Translations under genes and position numbers: made by a program
Assembly: GCF_002797595.1 (NCBI RefSeq)
Contig: NZ_PGFE01000006.1
Location: 62,001-126,000, forward strand
Reading direction: 5' to 3'
Source of the DNA: Sediminihabitans luteus
Lineage (GTDB): Bacteria > Actinomycetota > Actinomycetes > Actinomycetales > Cellulomonadaceae
Length of the DNA stretch: 64,000 nucleotides
Shown here: positions 7,844-16,217 of the stretch, one piece after another
Position numbering within the stretch: position 1 is the stretch's first letter
Layout of the letters: each line of letters begins with the position of its first letter
Notes under the pieces: model-generated
The model's database searches: none
The model's input: only the letters and a program-made list of their open reading frames with translations
What the model was told of the DNA's origin: nothing

Positions 7844-9166
7844 GTGCCCTGGGACCTCCCGCTCGTCGCGGCCGGTGAGACCGGCAGCGAGCTGACCGCC
7901 GGGCAGGACGGCGCGACGATCCGTCGCTCCGTCCTGCCCGGCGGCGTTCGGGTGCTGACCGAGGCGATGCCCGGTCAGCGCTCCGCGACGGTCGGCGCCT
8001 GGGTCGGCGTCGGCTCGCGCGACGAGACGAGCGGCCACTTCGGCTCGACGCACTTCCTCGAGCACCTGCTCTTCAAGGGCACCCCGACGCGGTCCGCGAT
8101 GGACATCGCCGAGGCGTTCGACGAGGTCGGTGGCGAGGCGAACGCGGCGACCGGCAAGGAGCACACGTGCTACTACGCGCGCGTGCTCGACGCCGACCTG
8201 CCCATGGCGGTCGACGTGATCTGCGACATGGTCACCTCGGCGGTCATCGACGCGGACGAGCTCGAGACCGAGCGCGGGGTCATCCTCGAAGAGCTCGCGA
8301 TGAACGACGACGACCCGACCGACGTCGTCCACGAGGAGTTCGCTCAGGCGGTGCTCGACGGGCACCCGCTGGGACGCCCGATCGGCGGGACGCCCGCGAC
8401 GATCACGGCCGTGCCGCGCGACGCGGTGTGGGAGCACTACACCGAGCACTACCGTCCCGAGACGCTCGTCGTCTCGGCCGCGGGCGGGGTCGACCACGAC
8501 GTGCTGTGCGCCCAGGTCTCGGCCGCGCTCGCCACGGGCGGGTGGGACGTGTCCACGCCACGCGTGCCGCGCGGGCGCCGCACCGGGGTCGCCCCGGCGT
8601 CGCACACCGCCGCGGTCGAGCTCGACCTGCACCGGTCGGTCGAGCAGGCCAACGTGATCGTCGGCGGCACCGGGCTCTCGGCGACCGACGAGCGCCGCTT
8701 CGCGCTGTCGGTCCTCAACGGGGTGCTCGGCGGCTCGATGAGCTCGCGGCTCTTCCAGGAGATCCGTGAGCGCCGCGGCCTCGCGTACTCGACGTACTCG
8801 TTCGCGTCGGGGTACGGCGAGACGGGGACGTTCGGCCTGTACGCCGGGTGCGCGCCGGGCAAGATCGACGAGGTCACCAAGCTCCTCGGCGAGGAGCTCG
8901 ACCGGCTCGCGCACGACGGCATCACGGCCGCCGAGCTGCGCCGCACGGTCGGCCAGCACACGGGGGGCATGGTGCTCGGCATGGAGGACTCGGGCGCCCG
9001 CATGAACCGCCTCGGCAAGTCCGAGCTGGTGCACGGTCGCCTGCTGAGCCTCGAGGACTCGATCGAGCGGATCCGCGCGGTCACGGCCCAGGAGGTCCAG
9101 GACCTCGCGGCCGATCTCGCGTCCCGCCCCCGGTCGGTCGTGCGCGTCGGACCGTTCGGCGCCTGA
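7844..9166 (+). CDS. M16 family zinc metallopeptidase (PepR / mitochondrial processing peptidase-like)
   Basis: A 440-residue peptidase of the pitrilysin family. The inverted zinc motif HFLEH is at residues 70-74, and the third ligand region ELETERGVILEE follows about 70 residues later. A second conserved block, RGLAYSTYSFASGYGETGTF, lies in the C-terminal half. GTG 7844 begins one base after the pnp stop, so translation is likely coupled. Actinobacterial homologues sit beside pnp; substrates are not established. A strong hairpin ends the transcript. Confidence 0.92.
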   Translation: MPWDLPLVAAGETGSELTAGQDGATIRRSVLPGGVRVLTEAMPGQRSATVGAWVGVGSRDETSGHFGSTHFLEHLLFKGTPTRSAMDIAEAFDEVGGEANAATGKEHTCYYARVLDADLPMAVDVICDMVTSAVIDADELETERGVILEELAMNDDDPTDVVHEEFAQAVLDGHPLGRPIGGTPATITAVPRDAVWEHYTEHYRPETLVVSAAGGVDHDVLCAQVSAALATGGWDVSTPRVPRGRRTGVAPASHTAAVELDLHRSVEQANVIVGGTGLSATDERRFALSVLNGVLGGSMSSRLFQEIRERRGLAYSTYSFASGYGETGTFGLYAGCAPGKIDEVTKLLGEELDRLAHDGITAAELRRTVGQHTGGMVLGMEDSGARMNRLGKSELVHGRLLSLEDSIERIRAVTAQEVQDLAADLASRPRSVVRVGPFGA

Positions 9167-9190
9167 CGACCTGCCCGCGTCCTGCACGTC

Positions 9191-9226
9191 GCACGACCCC
9201 CGTCCTGGTCAGGGCGGGGGTCGTGC
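9191..9226 (+). terminator. Terminator after the M16 peptidase gene
   Basis: GCACGACCCCC pairs with GGGGGTCGTGC; an inner CCTG/CAGG pairing extends the stem. It lies between the pnp-peptidase unit and dapB. Confidence 0.8.
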
Positions 9227-9239
9227 CGTCGCGGGCCGA

Positions 9240-9245
9240 TAGGCT
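9240..9245 (+). promoter_or_regulatory. dapB leaderless promoter -10
   Basis: TAGGCT followed by exactly six bases and the dapB GTG. In actinobacteria this spacing places transcription start at the initiator codon, giving a leaderless mRNA. Confidence 0.65.
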
Positions 9246-9251
9246 GGGTGC

Positions 9252-10103
9252 GTGAACGCGCAGACCCCCACGTCCCCCGCCCACCCCGCCGACGCGTCGA
9301 CCGCGCAGCCCGACGCCCGCTCCGGCGACACCCCCGCGGCGCCCGTGATCCGCGTCGCGGTCCTGGGGGCCGCGGGCCGCATGGGCAGCACCACGTGCGC
9401 CGCGATCGAGGCCGCCCCGGACCTCGAGCTCGTCGCGCGCGTCGACGACGGTGACGACCTCGCTGCGGTGCTCGCGGGGTCGGGCGCGCAGGTCGCGGTC
9501 GACTTCACCGTGCCGTCGGTCACGGAGGCCAACGTGCACGCCCTGATCGACGCGGGCGTGCACGCCGTCGTCGGGACGACCGGGTGGACCGACGAGAGCC
9601 GCGCACGCCTGCGCGAGCACCTCGCGCGGCGCGCGGCCGAGGGCGTCGAGGTGGGTGTGCTGATCGCCCCGAACTTCGGTCTCTCGGCGGTGCTCGCGAT
9701 GACGTTCGCGGCGAAGGCCGCACGCTACTTCGAGTCGGCCGAGGTCGTCGAGCTGCACCACCCGACCAAGGTCGACGCGCCCTCGGGCACGGCCACGCAC
9801 ACCGCCACGGCGATCGCCCGCGCCCGCCGGGAGGCGGGTCTCGGCCCCTCGCCCGACGCGACCGAGCAGGGCTGGGAGGCGCGCGGCGCCGACGTCGACG
9901 GCGTGCGCGTGCACGCGGTGCGGCTGCGCGGCCTGGTCGCGCACGAGGAGATCCTGCTCGGCAACGAGGGCGAGCAGCTCGTGATCCGCCAGGACTCGTT
10001 CGACCGCGTCTCGTTCATGCCGGGCGTGCTGCTCGGGGTGCGCGAGGTCGCGTCGCGGCCCGGCCTCACGGTCGGCCTCGAGAACGTCATGGACCTGTCG
10101 TGA
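9252..10103 (+). CDS. dapB: 4-hydroxy-tetrahydrodipicolinate reductase
   Basis: DapB reduces the DapA product with NAD(P)H in lysine and diaminopimelate synthesis. The 283-residue protein has the nucleotide-binding GAAGRMG near the N-terminus, VDFTVPSV, GTTGW, and the catalytic block HHPTKVDAPSGTA starting at His169, with Lys173. It begins with about 30 extra Pro/Ala/Thr-rich residues before the Rossmann strand. If the leaderless GTG is correct these belong to the protein. Its stop overlaps the next gene (GTGA). Confidence 0.95.
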   Translation: MNAQTPTSPAHPADASTAQPDARSGDTPAAPVIRVAVLGAAGRMGSTTCAAIEAAPDLELVARVDDGDDLAAVLAGSGAQVAVDFTVPSVTEANVHALIDAGVHAVVGTTGWTDESRARLREHLARRAAEGVEVGVLIAPNFGLSAVLAMTFAAKAARYFESAEVVELHHPTKVDAPSGTATHTATAIARARREAGLGPSPDATEQGWEARGADVDGVRVHAVRLRGLVAHEEILLGNEGEQLVIRQDSFDRVSFMPGVLLGVREVASRPGLTVGLENVMDLS

Positions 10104-10594
10104 GGAAGGGCCTGCTCGGCGCGGTCCTCGTCACGGCGCTGCTCGCGCTGTACGTGTGGCAGATCGGCGGGCGGGCCCTCGCGCTCGTGCGGACGGGCGA
10201 GCCACTCGCGGTCGGGATCGGCGTCGGGGTCGCGGTGATCCCCGTGGTCGCGGTGTGGCTGATCGCCAAGGAGTTCCTGCTCGCGCGCACGGTGCAGCGC
10301 ATGGCCGACGAGCTCGCGGGGGCGGGTGAGCTCCCGGTCGACGACCTGCCGCGCTCGCCCGGCGGCCGGATCGACCGGGCGGCCGCCGACGCCGCGTTCG
10401 GTCCCTACCGGGACGCGGTCGACGCGGCGCCCGAGAGCTGGCGCGCCTGGTACCACCTGGCGTTCGCGTACGACGCCTCGGGCGACCGCAAGCGCGCCCG
10501 GGGTGCGTTGCGCCGGGCGGGCGCGCTCTACCGGTCGAGGTCGGACGACGCGCCGGCGGCCCCGCGCGACGGCGGCGGCCCGGCCGAGGCGTAG
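10100..10594 (+). CDS. Small membrane protein with TPR-like tail, downstream of dapB
   Basis: A 164-residue protein of unknown function. Two predicted membrane helices (about residues 4-20 and 37-58) are followed by a soluble part. Within it, AFGPYRDAVDAAPESWRAWYHLAFAYDASGDRKRAR resembles one tetratricopeptide unit and a half. GTG 10100 overlaps the dapB stop, so it is translationally coupled to dapB. Similar small proteins follow dapB in related actinobacteria. No catalytic motif is seen. Confidence 0.75.
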   Translation: MRKGLLGAVLVTALLALYVWQIGGRALALVRTGEPLAVGIGVGVAVIPVVAVWLIAKEFLLARTVQRMADELAGAGELPVDDLPRSPGGRIDRAAADAAFGPYRDAVDAAPESWRAWYHLAFAYDASGDRKRARGALRRAGALYRSRSDDAPAAPRDGGGPAEA

Positions 10595-10602
10595 TCAGGG
10601 CC

Positions 10603-10666
10603 GGTCGTGGCGTCGACCGGTCGTGGCGTCGACCGGCGGTGGCGTCGACCGGCGGTGGCGTCGACC
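10603..10666. repeat. 16-bp tandem repeat, four copies
   Basis: Four consecutive copies of GGTCGTGGCGTCGACC, with a two-base change in copies three and four, fill most of the gap between two convergent genes. A second direct repeat (GGGGTCGGTGAGGAC twice) follows. Apart from this repeat tract I see no coding or terminator-like structure in the 150-bp gap. Confidence 0.85.
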
Positions 10667-10744
10667 GGGTTCGGTGGCGACGTGCTCGGCTCGGCCCCGG
10701 GGTCGGTGAGGACGCGGGGTCGGTGAGGACCCGGGGACGCCGCC

Positions 10745-11254
10745 TCAGATCGTGGCGGACCAGCGGCGCTCGACGACGTCGCGCACCCCGGTCGCGAGCG
10801 TGCGCTCCCGGCCGTCGGGGCCGAGGCCCGCGCCCGCGAGGAACTCCTCGCGCGCGGAGTCCTGGTCGAGCACCCAGGCGACCACCTCGTCGGCGCCGTC
10901 ACGGCGCAGCCGGTCGACGGCCGCGCCGAGCAGCCGTGATCCGTGCCCGTGGCGCTGGTGCGCGGGCAGCACCTCGAGCGCGAGCACCTGGCCGGGGGAC
11001 AGCGCGACGAACCCGACGACGTCCGCGGCGTCGAGCGCGACGAGCACCGCGAAGCCGGGGCCGGGCGGGGAGTCGATCGCGTCGGCCCACTGGCCGCGCA
11101 TGCGCTCGGTGTCGAGCAGGTCGAGCACGTCCTCGCCGAGCGTCGTCGCGTGCGCGACGCGCCACGCGGCGACCTGGACCGCGGCCACCGCAGCGTCGTC
11201 CCCCGCGACGGCGGGGCGCACGGAGACGTCGGCGGTATCGGTGAACAGTGCCAT
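10745..11254 (-). CDS. GNAT family N-acetyltransferase
   Basis: A 169-residue acetyltransferase of the GNAT fold. The acetyl-CoA-binding motif A is recognisable as LALEVLPAHQRHGHGSRLL in the middle of the protein. An N-terminal acceptor-side helix (AVAAVQVAAWRVAH) and a C-terminal ERRWSATI end are present. The substrate is unknown. TAGGGT lies seven bases before the ATG on the minus strand, so it can be transcribed by itself as a leaderless mRNA; it is also downstream of azlC-azlD on the same strand. Confidence 0.88.
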   Translation of the reverse strand: MALFTDTADVSVRPAVAGDDAAVAAVQVAAWRVAHATTLGEDVLDLLDTERMRGQWADAIDSPPGPGFAVLVALDAADVVGFVALSPGQVLALEVLPAHQRHGHGSRLLGAAVDRLRRDGADEVVAWVLDQDSAREEFLAGAGLGPDGRERTLATGVRDVVERRWSATI

Positions 11255-11280
11255 GCGGCGGACCCTACCGGACGCCGCGC

Positions 11281-11601
11281 TCAGCCCCACCCGAGCGCGC
11301 GGAGCCCCGCCGCGGTCGCCGCGGCGAGCACCACCACGACGAGGAACGGCGCCCGCAGCGCGAGCGCGAGCGCCGCGACCGCGAGCGCGGGCAGGCGGGC
11401 GTCGACGCTGATGGAGCGCCCGCCGTCGACGGTCTGGACCACCACGAGCGCGGCGAGCAGCGCCGCGGTGACGAGCGTCGCGGTGCGCACCACGCGCGGC
11501 GAGGAGGCCCAGTGCTCGGGCGCGTACTGCCCGACGAGCTTGATCGCGAGGCTCACGAGCGACGCGACCACGACGGTCACCCACAGCGCGGCGTCGCTCA
11601 T
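11281..11601 (-). CDS. azlD: AzlD family branched-chain amino acid export subunit
   Basis: A 106-residue membrane protein with about four hydrophobic helices and the family segment LPALAVAALALALRAPFLVVVV. AzlD is the small partner of AzlC; together they export branched-chain amino acids or analogues. Its ATG overlaps the azlC stop (ATGA), so the two are translated together. Confidence 0.85.
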   Translation of the reverse strand: MSDAALWVTVVVASLVSLAIKLVGQYAPEHWASSPRVVRTATLVTAALLAALVVVQTVDGGRSISVDARLPALAVAALALALRAPFLVVVVLAAATAAGLRALGWG

Positions 11602-12326
11602 GCGGCCACCCCCGGCCCGGCGTCGTCCGCGGCCGGACGCCGGCCCGCCGGGGTCCGCGAGATCACGACCGCGAGCGCGGCCGCGGCGAGCACGGGAACG
11701 CCGGGCGGGGCGAGCGGCACGAGGACGAGCGCGAGCGTGCCCGCGGCGAGCACGACGAGGCGCACCTCGCGCGTGCTCAGGCGCGGCCAGAGCAGGCCCA
11801 GGAACGCGGCTGCGGCGGCGGCGTCGAGGCCCCAGCGGCCGGGGTCGGCGAGCGCGTCGCCCGCGAGCGCACCCGCGAGGACGAACGCGTTCCACAGCAC
11901 GAACACCCCGACGCCGGTCCACCAGAACCCCGCGCGGGCCGCGCGGCGGGTGGACTGCGCGGTCGCGACCGCGGTCGACTCGTCGATCGTCAGGTGGGCC
12001 GCCAGCACGCGTCGCCACCCGTGCAGCGCGAGCAGGGGCCCGAGCCGGATCCCGTACAGCGCGTTGCGCACCCCGAGGAAGCTCGCGCTGAGGATCGCCG
12101 AGACCGGTGCGCCGCCGCCGCCGACCACGCCCACGAGCGCGAACTGGGACCCGCCCGAGAACATCAGCAGGCTCAGCACGGCCGTCTGGGCCAGGCTCAG
12201 GCCCGCGACCGTCGACAGCGCCCCGAACGACACGCCGTACAGCCCGGTCGCGAACGAGACCGACAGGGCCTGCCGGACGGCGTCGCGCACCCCGGGGTCC
12301 GGGGGAGGGGAGCCGTCGTCCGTCAC
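11598..12326 (-). CDS. azlC: AzlC family branched-chain amino acid permease
   Basis: A 242-residue inner-membrane protein, the large subunit of the AzlCD exporter (BrnF in Corynebacterium). Family features are GLYGVSFGALS, the conserved FSGGSQFA segment, and the HLTIDESTAVA loop, with alternating hydrophobic helices to the end. GTG 12326 has TAGCCT six bases upstream on the minus strand, predicting a leaderless start. It is divergent from dapA; the two promoters share a 104-bp gap. Confidence 0.9.
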   Translation of the reverse strand: MTDDGSPPPDPGVRDAVRQALSVSFATGLYGVSFGALSTVAGLSLAQTAVLSLLMFSGGSQFALVGVVGGGGAPVSAILSASFLGVRNALYGIRLGPLLALHGWRRVLAAHLTIDESTAVATAQSTRRAARAGFWWTGVGVFVLWNAFVLAGALAGDALADPGRWGLDAAAAAAFLGLLWPRLSTREVRLVVLAAGTLALVLVPLAPPGVPVLAAAALAVVISRTPAGRRPAADDAGPGVAA

Positions 12327-12430
12327 CGCGTCAGGCTACCCGCCGCGTCGGTCGTCGGCCGTCGTGCCGGCGTGGTTCCGTCGGCGGTCTCGCCGCACGT
12401 CGGAGCCCCTCGGCACGGTAGGTTGGACCC
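12327..12430. promoter_or_regulatory. Divergent leaderless promoters for azlC and dapA
   Basis: On the minus strand TAGCCT (12333-12338) lies six bases before the azlC GTG. On the plus strand TAGGTT (12419-12424) lies six bases before the dapA ATG. No clear operator palindrome is visible between them. Confidence 0.6.
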
Positions 12431-13366
12431 ATGGCTTCCCCTGCTTCTCCGGCGCGCCCGTTCGGGGCCGTGCTCACGGCGATGATCACCCCCATGACCG
12501 CGGACGGCGCGGTCGACCTCGACGCCGCGGCACGCCTCGCGACGTACCTCGTGGACCAGGGCAACGACGGTCTCGTCGTGAGCGGGACGACGGGCGAGTC
12601 GGGCGCGACGCACGCCCCCGAGAAGGCCGACCTGGTGCGTGCCGTCGTCGCGGCCGTGGGCGACCGTGCCCGCGTCGTCGCGGGCGCCGGGTCGAACGAC
12701 ACCGACCACGCGGTCCGGATGGCCGAGCAGGCCGCCGAGGCCGGGGCGCACGGGCTCCTCGTCGTCACGCCGTACTACACGCGACCGACCCAGGACGGCC
12801 TGTACCAGCACTTCGCCGCCGTCGCGGGCTCGACCGACCTGCCCGTCATGCTCTACGACGTGCCGGGCCGCACGGGCCTGCGCATCGGCGCCGGCACGCT
12901 CGACCGCATCGCGGCGCACGACAACGTCGTCGCGGTCAAGGACGCCACGGGCGACGTCGCGACGGTCGCCGCGGCCTCGGCCCGGACCGGCCTCGCGTGG
13001 TACTGCGGCGACGACTCGCTCTACCTCGCGATGCTCGCGCAGGGCGCCGTCGGCCTCGTCGGCGTCGCCACGCACGCCCTCGCGCCGCAGTACGCCGCGC
13101 TGACCGCCGCCTGGGACGCCGCCGACCACGCGCGCGCGCTCGAGATCATGCGGTCCGTGCTCCCCGTGGTCGACGCCTTCAACGGCGCCGGCGCGCAGGC
13201 CGTCATGGCCAAGGCCGCCGCCGAGGTGCTCGGCGTCATCAGCAGCCGCGCCATGCGGCTGCCCAACGTTCCTGCGAGCGACGCCGAGACGGCGGCCATG
13301 CGCGACGCGCTGGCCGCCGCGGGCGTCCTCGACCCCGCACGGCCCCTCAGCGGGGCCGCGCACTGA
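12431..13366 (+). CDS. dapA: 4-hydroxy-tetrahydrodipicolinate synthase
   Basis: DapA condenses pyruvate with aspartate semialdehyde, the first committed step to diaminopimelate and lysine. The 311-residue protein has GTTGES, the PYYTRPTQDGLYQHF block, Tyr142 in YDVPGRTG and the Schiff-base Lys170 in VAVKDATGD. It is followed after 20 bp by RNase J, a conserved actinobacterial pairing, with the rnj ribosome site right after the dapA stop. Confidence 0.97.
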   Translation: MASPASPARPFGAVLTAMITPMTADGAVDLDAAARLATYLVDQGNDGLVVSGTTGESGATHAPEKADLVRAVVAAVGDRARVVAGAGSNDTDHAVRMAEQAAEAGAHGLLVVTPYYTRPTQDGLYQHFAAVAGSTDLPVMLYDVPGRTGLRIGAGTLDRIAAHDNVVAVKDATGDVATVAAASARTGLAWYCGDDSLYLAMLAQGAVGLVGVATHALAPQYAALTAAWDAADHARALEIMRSVLPVVDAFNGAGAQAVMAKAAAEVLGVISSRAMRLPNVPASDAETAAMRDALAAAGVLDPARPLSGAAH

Positions 13367-13386
13367 CATCAAGGCCAGGAGGCCCT

Positions 13387-15072
13387 GTGAGCCACCCTCA
13401 CCCCGAACTCTCCCTCCCTCCCGCGCTGCCCGACGGCGGTCTGCGGATCGTCGCCCTCGGCGGCCTCGGGGAGGTGGGCCGCAACATGGCGGTCCTGGAG
13501 CACGCCGGCCGGCTGCTCGTCATCGACTGCGGCGTCCTCTTCCCCGAGGACAACCAGCCCGGCGTCGACCTGATCCTGCCGGACTTCGACTACATCAAGG
13601 ACCGTCTCGACGACATCGAGGCGATCGTCCTCACGCACGGCCACGAGGACCACATCGGTGCCGTGCCGTACCTGCTGCGCCTGCGCCGCGACATCCCGAT
13701 CCTCGGGTCGCGGCTCACGCTCGCGTTCGTCGAGGCCAAGCTCAAGGAGCACCGCATCACGCCGGTGACGCGCGTGGTCGTCGAGGACGAGACGCTCCAG
13801 GCGGGCGTGTTCGGCCTCGAGTTCGTCGCGGTCAACCACTCGATCCCGGACGCGCTCGCGGTCGCCGTGACGACCGCCGCGGGCACGGTGCTGCACACCG
13901 GTGACTTCAAGATGGACCAGCTCCCGCTCGACGGGCGCATCACCGACCTGCGCGCGTTCGCGCGCCTCGGCGAGAAGGGCGTCGACCTGTTCATGGTCGA
14001 CTCGACCAACGCCGAGGTCCCCGGGTTCGTGACGCCCGAGGTCGAGATCGGCCCCGTGCTCGACCAGACGTTCGGCCAGTCCGACAAGCGCATCATCGTC
14101 GCGTCGTTCTCGTCGCACGTGCACCGCGTGCAGCAGGTCCTCAACGCCGCCGCGAACCACGGCCGCCGCGTCGCGCTCGTGGGGCGCTCGATGATCCGCA
14201 ACATGGGCATTGCCGCCGAGCTCGGCTACCTCAAGGTGCCGGACGGCGTCCTGATCGACCTCAAGAAGGTCGACTCGCTGCCCGACCACGAGGTCGTGCT
14301 CATGTGCACCGGCTCGCAGGGCGAGCCCATGGCGGCCCTGAGCCGCATGGCCAACGGCGACCACAAGATCTCCGTCAGCATGGGCGACACCGTGATCCTC
14401 GCGTCGTCGCTCATCCCGGGCAACGAGAACGCCGTGTTCCGCATCATCAACGGGCTCATGCGCCTGGGTGCGCGCGTCGTGCACGGCGGCAACGCCAAGG
14501 TGCACGTCTCGGGGCACGCCAGCGCGGGCGAGCTCGTCTACTGCTACAACATCCTCAAGCCCAAGAACGTCATGCCCGTGCACGGCGAGGTCCGCCACCT
14601 GCTCGCCAACGCGGCGCTCGCGGTCAAGACCGGCGTGCCGGCCGACCGCGTCGTGCTCGCCGAGGACGGCGTCGTGGTCGACCTCGTCGACGGCAAGGCC
14701 TCGGTCGTGGGCGCCGTGCCGTGCGGGTACGTGTACGTCGACGGCTCGAGCGTCGGCGAGATCACCGACGCCGAGCTCAAGGACCGCGTCGTGCTCGGCG
14801 AGGAGGGCTTCGTGTCCATCTTCGCGGTCGTCGACTCGGCGACCGGCAAGGTCATCGCGGGTCCGCAGATCCTCGCCCGCGGCATCGCGGAGGACGCGAA
14901 GGTGTTCGACGACGTGCGCCCGCAGGTCGTGCAGGCCCTCGAGGACGCGATCGCCGGCGGTGCGACCGACATGCACCAGCTCCAGCAGATCATGCGCCGC
15001 GTCGTCGGCCGCTGGGTCGCGACGCGCCTGCGTCGCCGCCCGATGATCGTCCCGGTCGTCGTCGGCGCCTGA
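13387..15072 (+). CDS. rnj: Ribonuclease J
   Basis: RNase J is an endo- and 5'-3' exonuclease that matures and degrades RNA. The 561-residue product has the metallo-beta-lactamase zinc motif HGHEDH (residues 84-89), HTGDFKMDQLP, the beta-CASP part with SFSSHVHRVQQ and GRSMIRNM, and a C-terminal HVSGHAS block. GTG 13387 has AGGAGG six bases upstream. It lies behind dapA and ends in a strong hairpin. With pnp in this window it supplies both exonucleolytic directions of RNA decay. Confidence 0.95.
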   Translation: MSHPHPELSLPPALPDGGLRIVALGGLGEVGRNMAVLEHAGRLLVIDCGVLFPEDNQPGVDLILPDFDYIKDRLDDIEAIVLTHGHEDHIGAVPYLLRLRRDIPILGSRLTLAFVEAKLKEHRITPVTRVVVEDETLQAGVFGLEFVAVNHSIPDALAVAVTTAAGTVLHTGDFKMDQLPLDGRITDLRAFARLGEKGVDLFMVDSTNAEVPGFVTPEVEIGPVLDQTFGQSDKRIIVASFSSHVHRVQQVLNAAANHGRRVALVGRSMIRNMGIAAELGYLKVPDGVLIDLKKVDSLPDHEVVLMCTGSQGEPMAALSRMANGDHKISVSMGDTVILASSLIPGNENAVFRIINGLMRLGARVVHGGNAKVHVSGHASAGELVYCYNILKPKNVMPVHGEVRHLLANAALAVKTGVPADRVVLAEDGVVVDLVDGKASVVGAVPCGYVYVDGSSVGEITDAELKDRVVLGEEGFVSIFAVVDSATGKVIAGPQILARGIAEDAKVFDDVRPQVVQALEDAIAGGATDMHQLQQIMRRVVGRWVATRLRRRPMIVPVVVGA

Positions 15073-15090
15073 TCCCGGCGTCCGATCCCG

Positions 15091-15114
15091 GCGCGGGCCC
15101 CACGGGGCCCGCGC
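15091..15114 (+). terminator. Terminator after rnj
   Basis: Perfect 11-bp inverted repeat: GCGCGGGCCCC pairs with GGGGCCCGCGC across two bases. It directly follows the rnj stop. Confidence 0.75.
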
Positions 15115-15220
15115 TCGGCGATCCTCCGCGGACGCAGGGGTCGACTCCGAGGGGTGGACACCGCCGTCGGCGGGCGGCGGCCCGCCCCTACGCTGGCGGT
15201 CCACCCGACGAGGAGGCCGA

Positions 15221-16144
15221 GTGTCCACGAACGACCCCGCGCACCACCCTGCCGTGCCCGTGCCGCCGCAGTCCGGCGCCACGCCCGCGCCCTCCGGCGA
15301 ACCCACGACGTCGCCCTACGGCAGCGCGCCCGTGCCGCCGCCCTACGGCGCACCCGGAGGTGCGCCCTACGGCACGGCGCCCTACGGCACGGCGCCCTAC
15401 GGCACGGCGCCCTACGGCACGGCGGCCTACGGGCAGCAGGCCCCGCCTGCCCCGACGTACGGATCGCCGCACCCGGCACCGCCCGGGTGGCACGCGCCCT
15501 GGGGGGCCAGGCTCCCGAGCGTGCCGCGGTCCCTCGGCACCGTCTCGGTCGCGCTGTGCGCGCTGGTCGCCGCGATCCAGGTGATCGCCGCGATCCTCTC
15601 CGTCGGGGCCGTCAGCGAGGTCGAGGACTACGTCGCGGGACGCTCGGACTCGCTCGCGACGGTCAACGCCTACGACGCGGTGAACGCGTTCTACGTCCTG
15701 GCCCTGATCGCGGCGGGCGTCGTGAGCATCGTCTGGCTCTGGAAGAGCCGTCGCTTCGCGGAGGCACACTCGCCCGGGTGGCACCATGCACGGTCGCGCG
15801 TGTGGGTGTGGCTCGGTTGGTTCGTGCCGGTCGTGTCGTTCTGGTTCCCGCTGCAGGTCGTGCGGGACGTGCGCGCGGCGAGCGTCGAGCGGCGCAGTGC
15901 CCCGCTCGGGCTCTGGTGGGCCGGGTGGCTCGGCCTCGGCGTCTCGGCGAACCTCTCGCGGAACCTGCTCCGGTCCGCCGATCTCGACTCCTGGTCCGCC
16001 CTCCCGCTCTTCGAGACGCTCGGCGCGCTTGCGAGCCTCGCCGCGCTCGTCGGGTGGGCGCTGCTCGTCCGGGAGATCGGCCGGGGACAGCTCGACGCAT
16101 CCCTCGCCGCGCGCGGCGCCGGGCCGGGCCCCGCGCCGTACTGA
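15221..16144 (+). CDS. DUF4328 domain membrane protein with Pro/Tyr/Gly repeat tail
   Basis: A 307-residue protein of unknown function. The N-terminal ~90 residues are Pro/Gly/Tyr-rich and contain four perfect Ala-Pro-Tyr-Gly-Thr repeats. The DUF4328 part (about 105-300) has several predicted membrane helices and the typical blocks [14 protein letters not shown] and [22 protein letters not shown] 15221 has GAGGAGG upstream. Such proteins are frequent in actinobacteria; no enzymatic motif is seen. Confidence 0.85.
   Translation: MSTNDPAHHPAVPVPPQSGATPAPSGEPTTSPYGSAPVPPPYGAPGGAPYGTAPYGTAPYGTAPYGTAAYGQQAPPAPTYGSPHPAPPGWHAPWGARLPSVPRSLGTVSVALCALVAAIQVIAAILSVGAVSEVEDYVAGRSDSLATVNAYDAVNAFYVLALIAAGVVSIVWLWKSRRFAEAHSPGWHHARSRVWVWLGWFVPVVSFWFPLQVVRDVRAASVERRSAPLGLWWAGWLGLGVSANLSRNLLRSADLDSWSALPLFETLGALASLAALVGWALLVREIGRGQLDASLAARGAGPGPAPY
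15362..15421 (+). repeat. 15-bp in-frame tandem repeat, four copies
   Basis: Four identical copies of GCGCCCTACGGCACG encode Ala-Pro-Tyr-Gly-Thr in the N-terminal tail of the DUF4328 protein. Perfect identity indicates recent expansion. Confidence 0.9.
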
Positions 16145-16217
16145 CCCTCGGGCGTGGCGAGGGACACGGCCCGGCCTCCCGGGGCTCCCCGGCGTCGGCG
16201 GGTACGGTGAAGCCACT

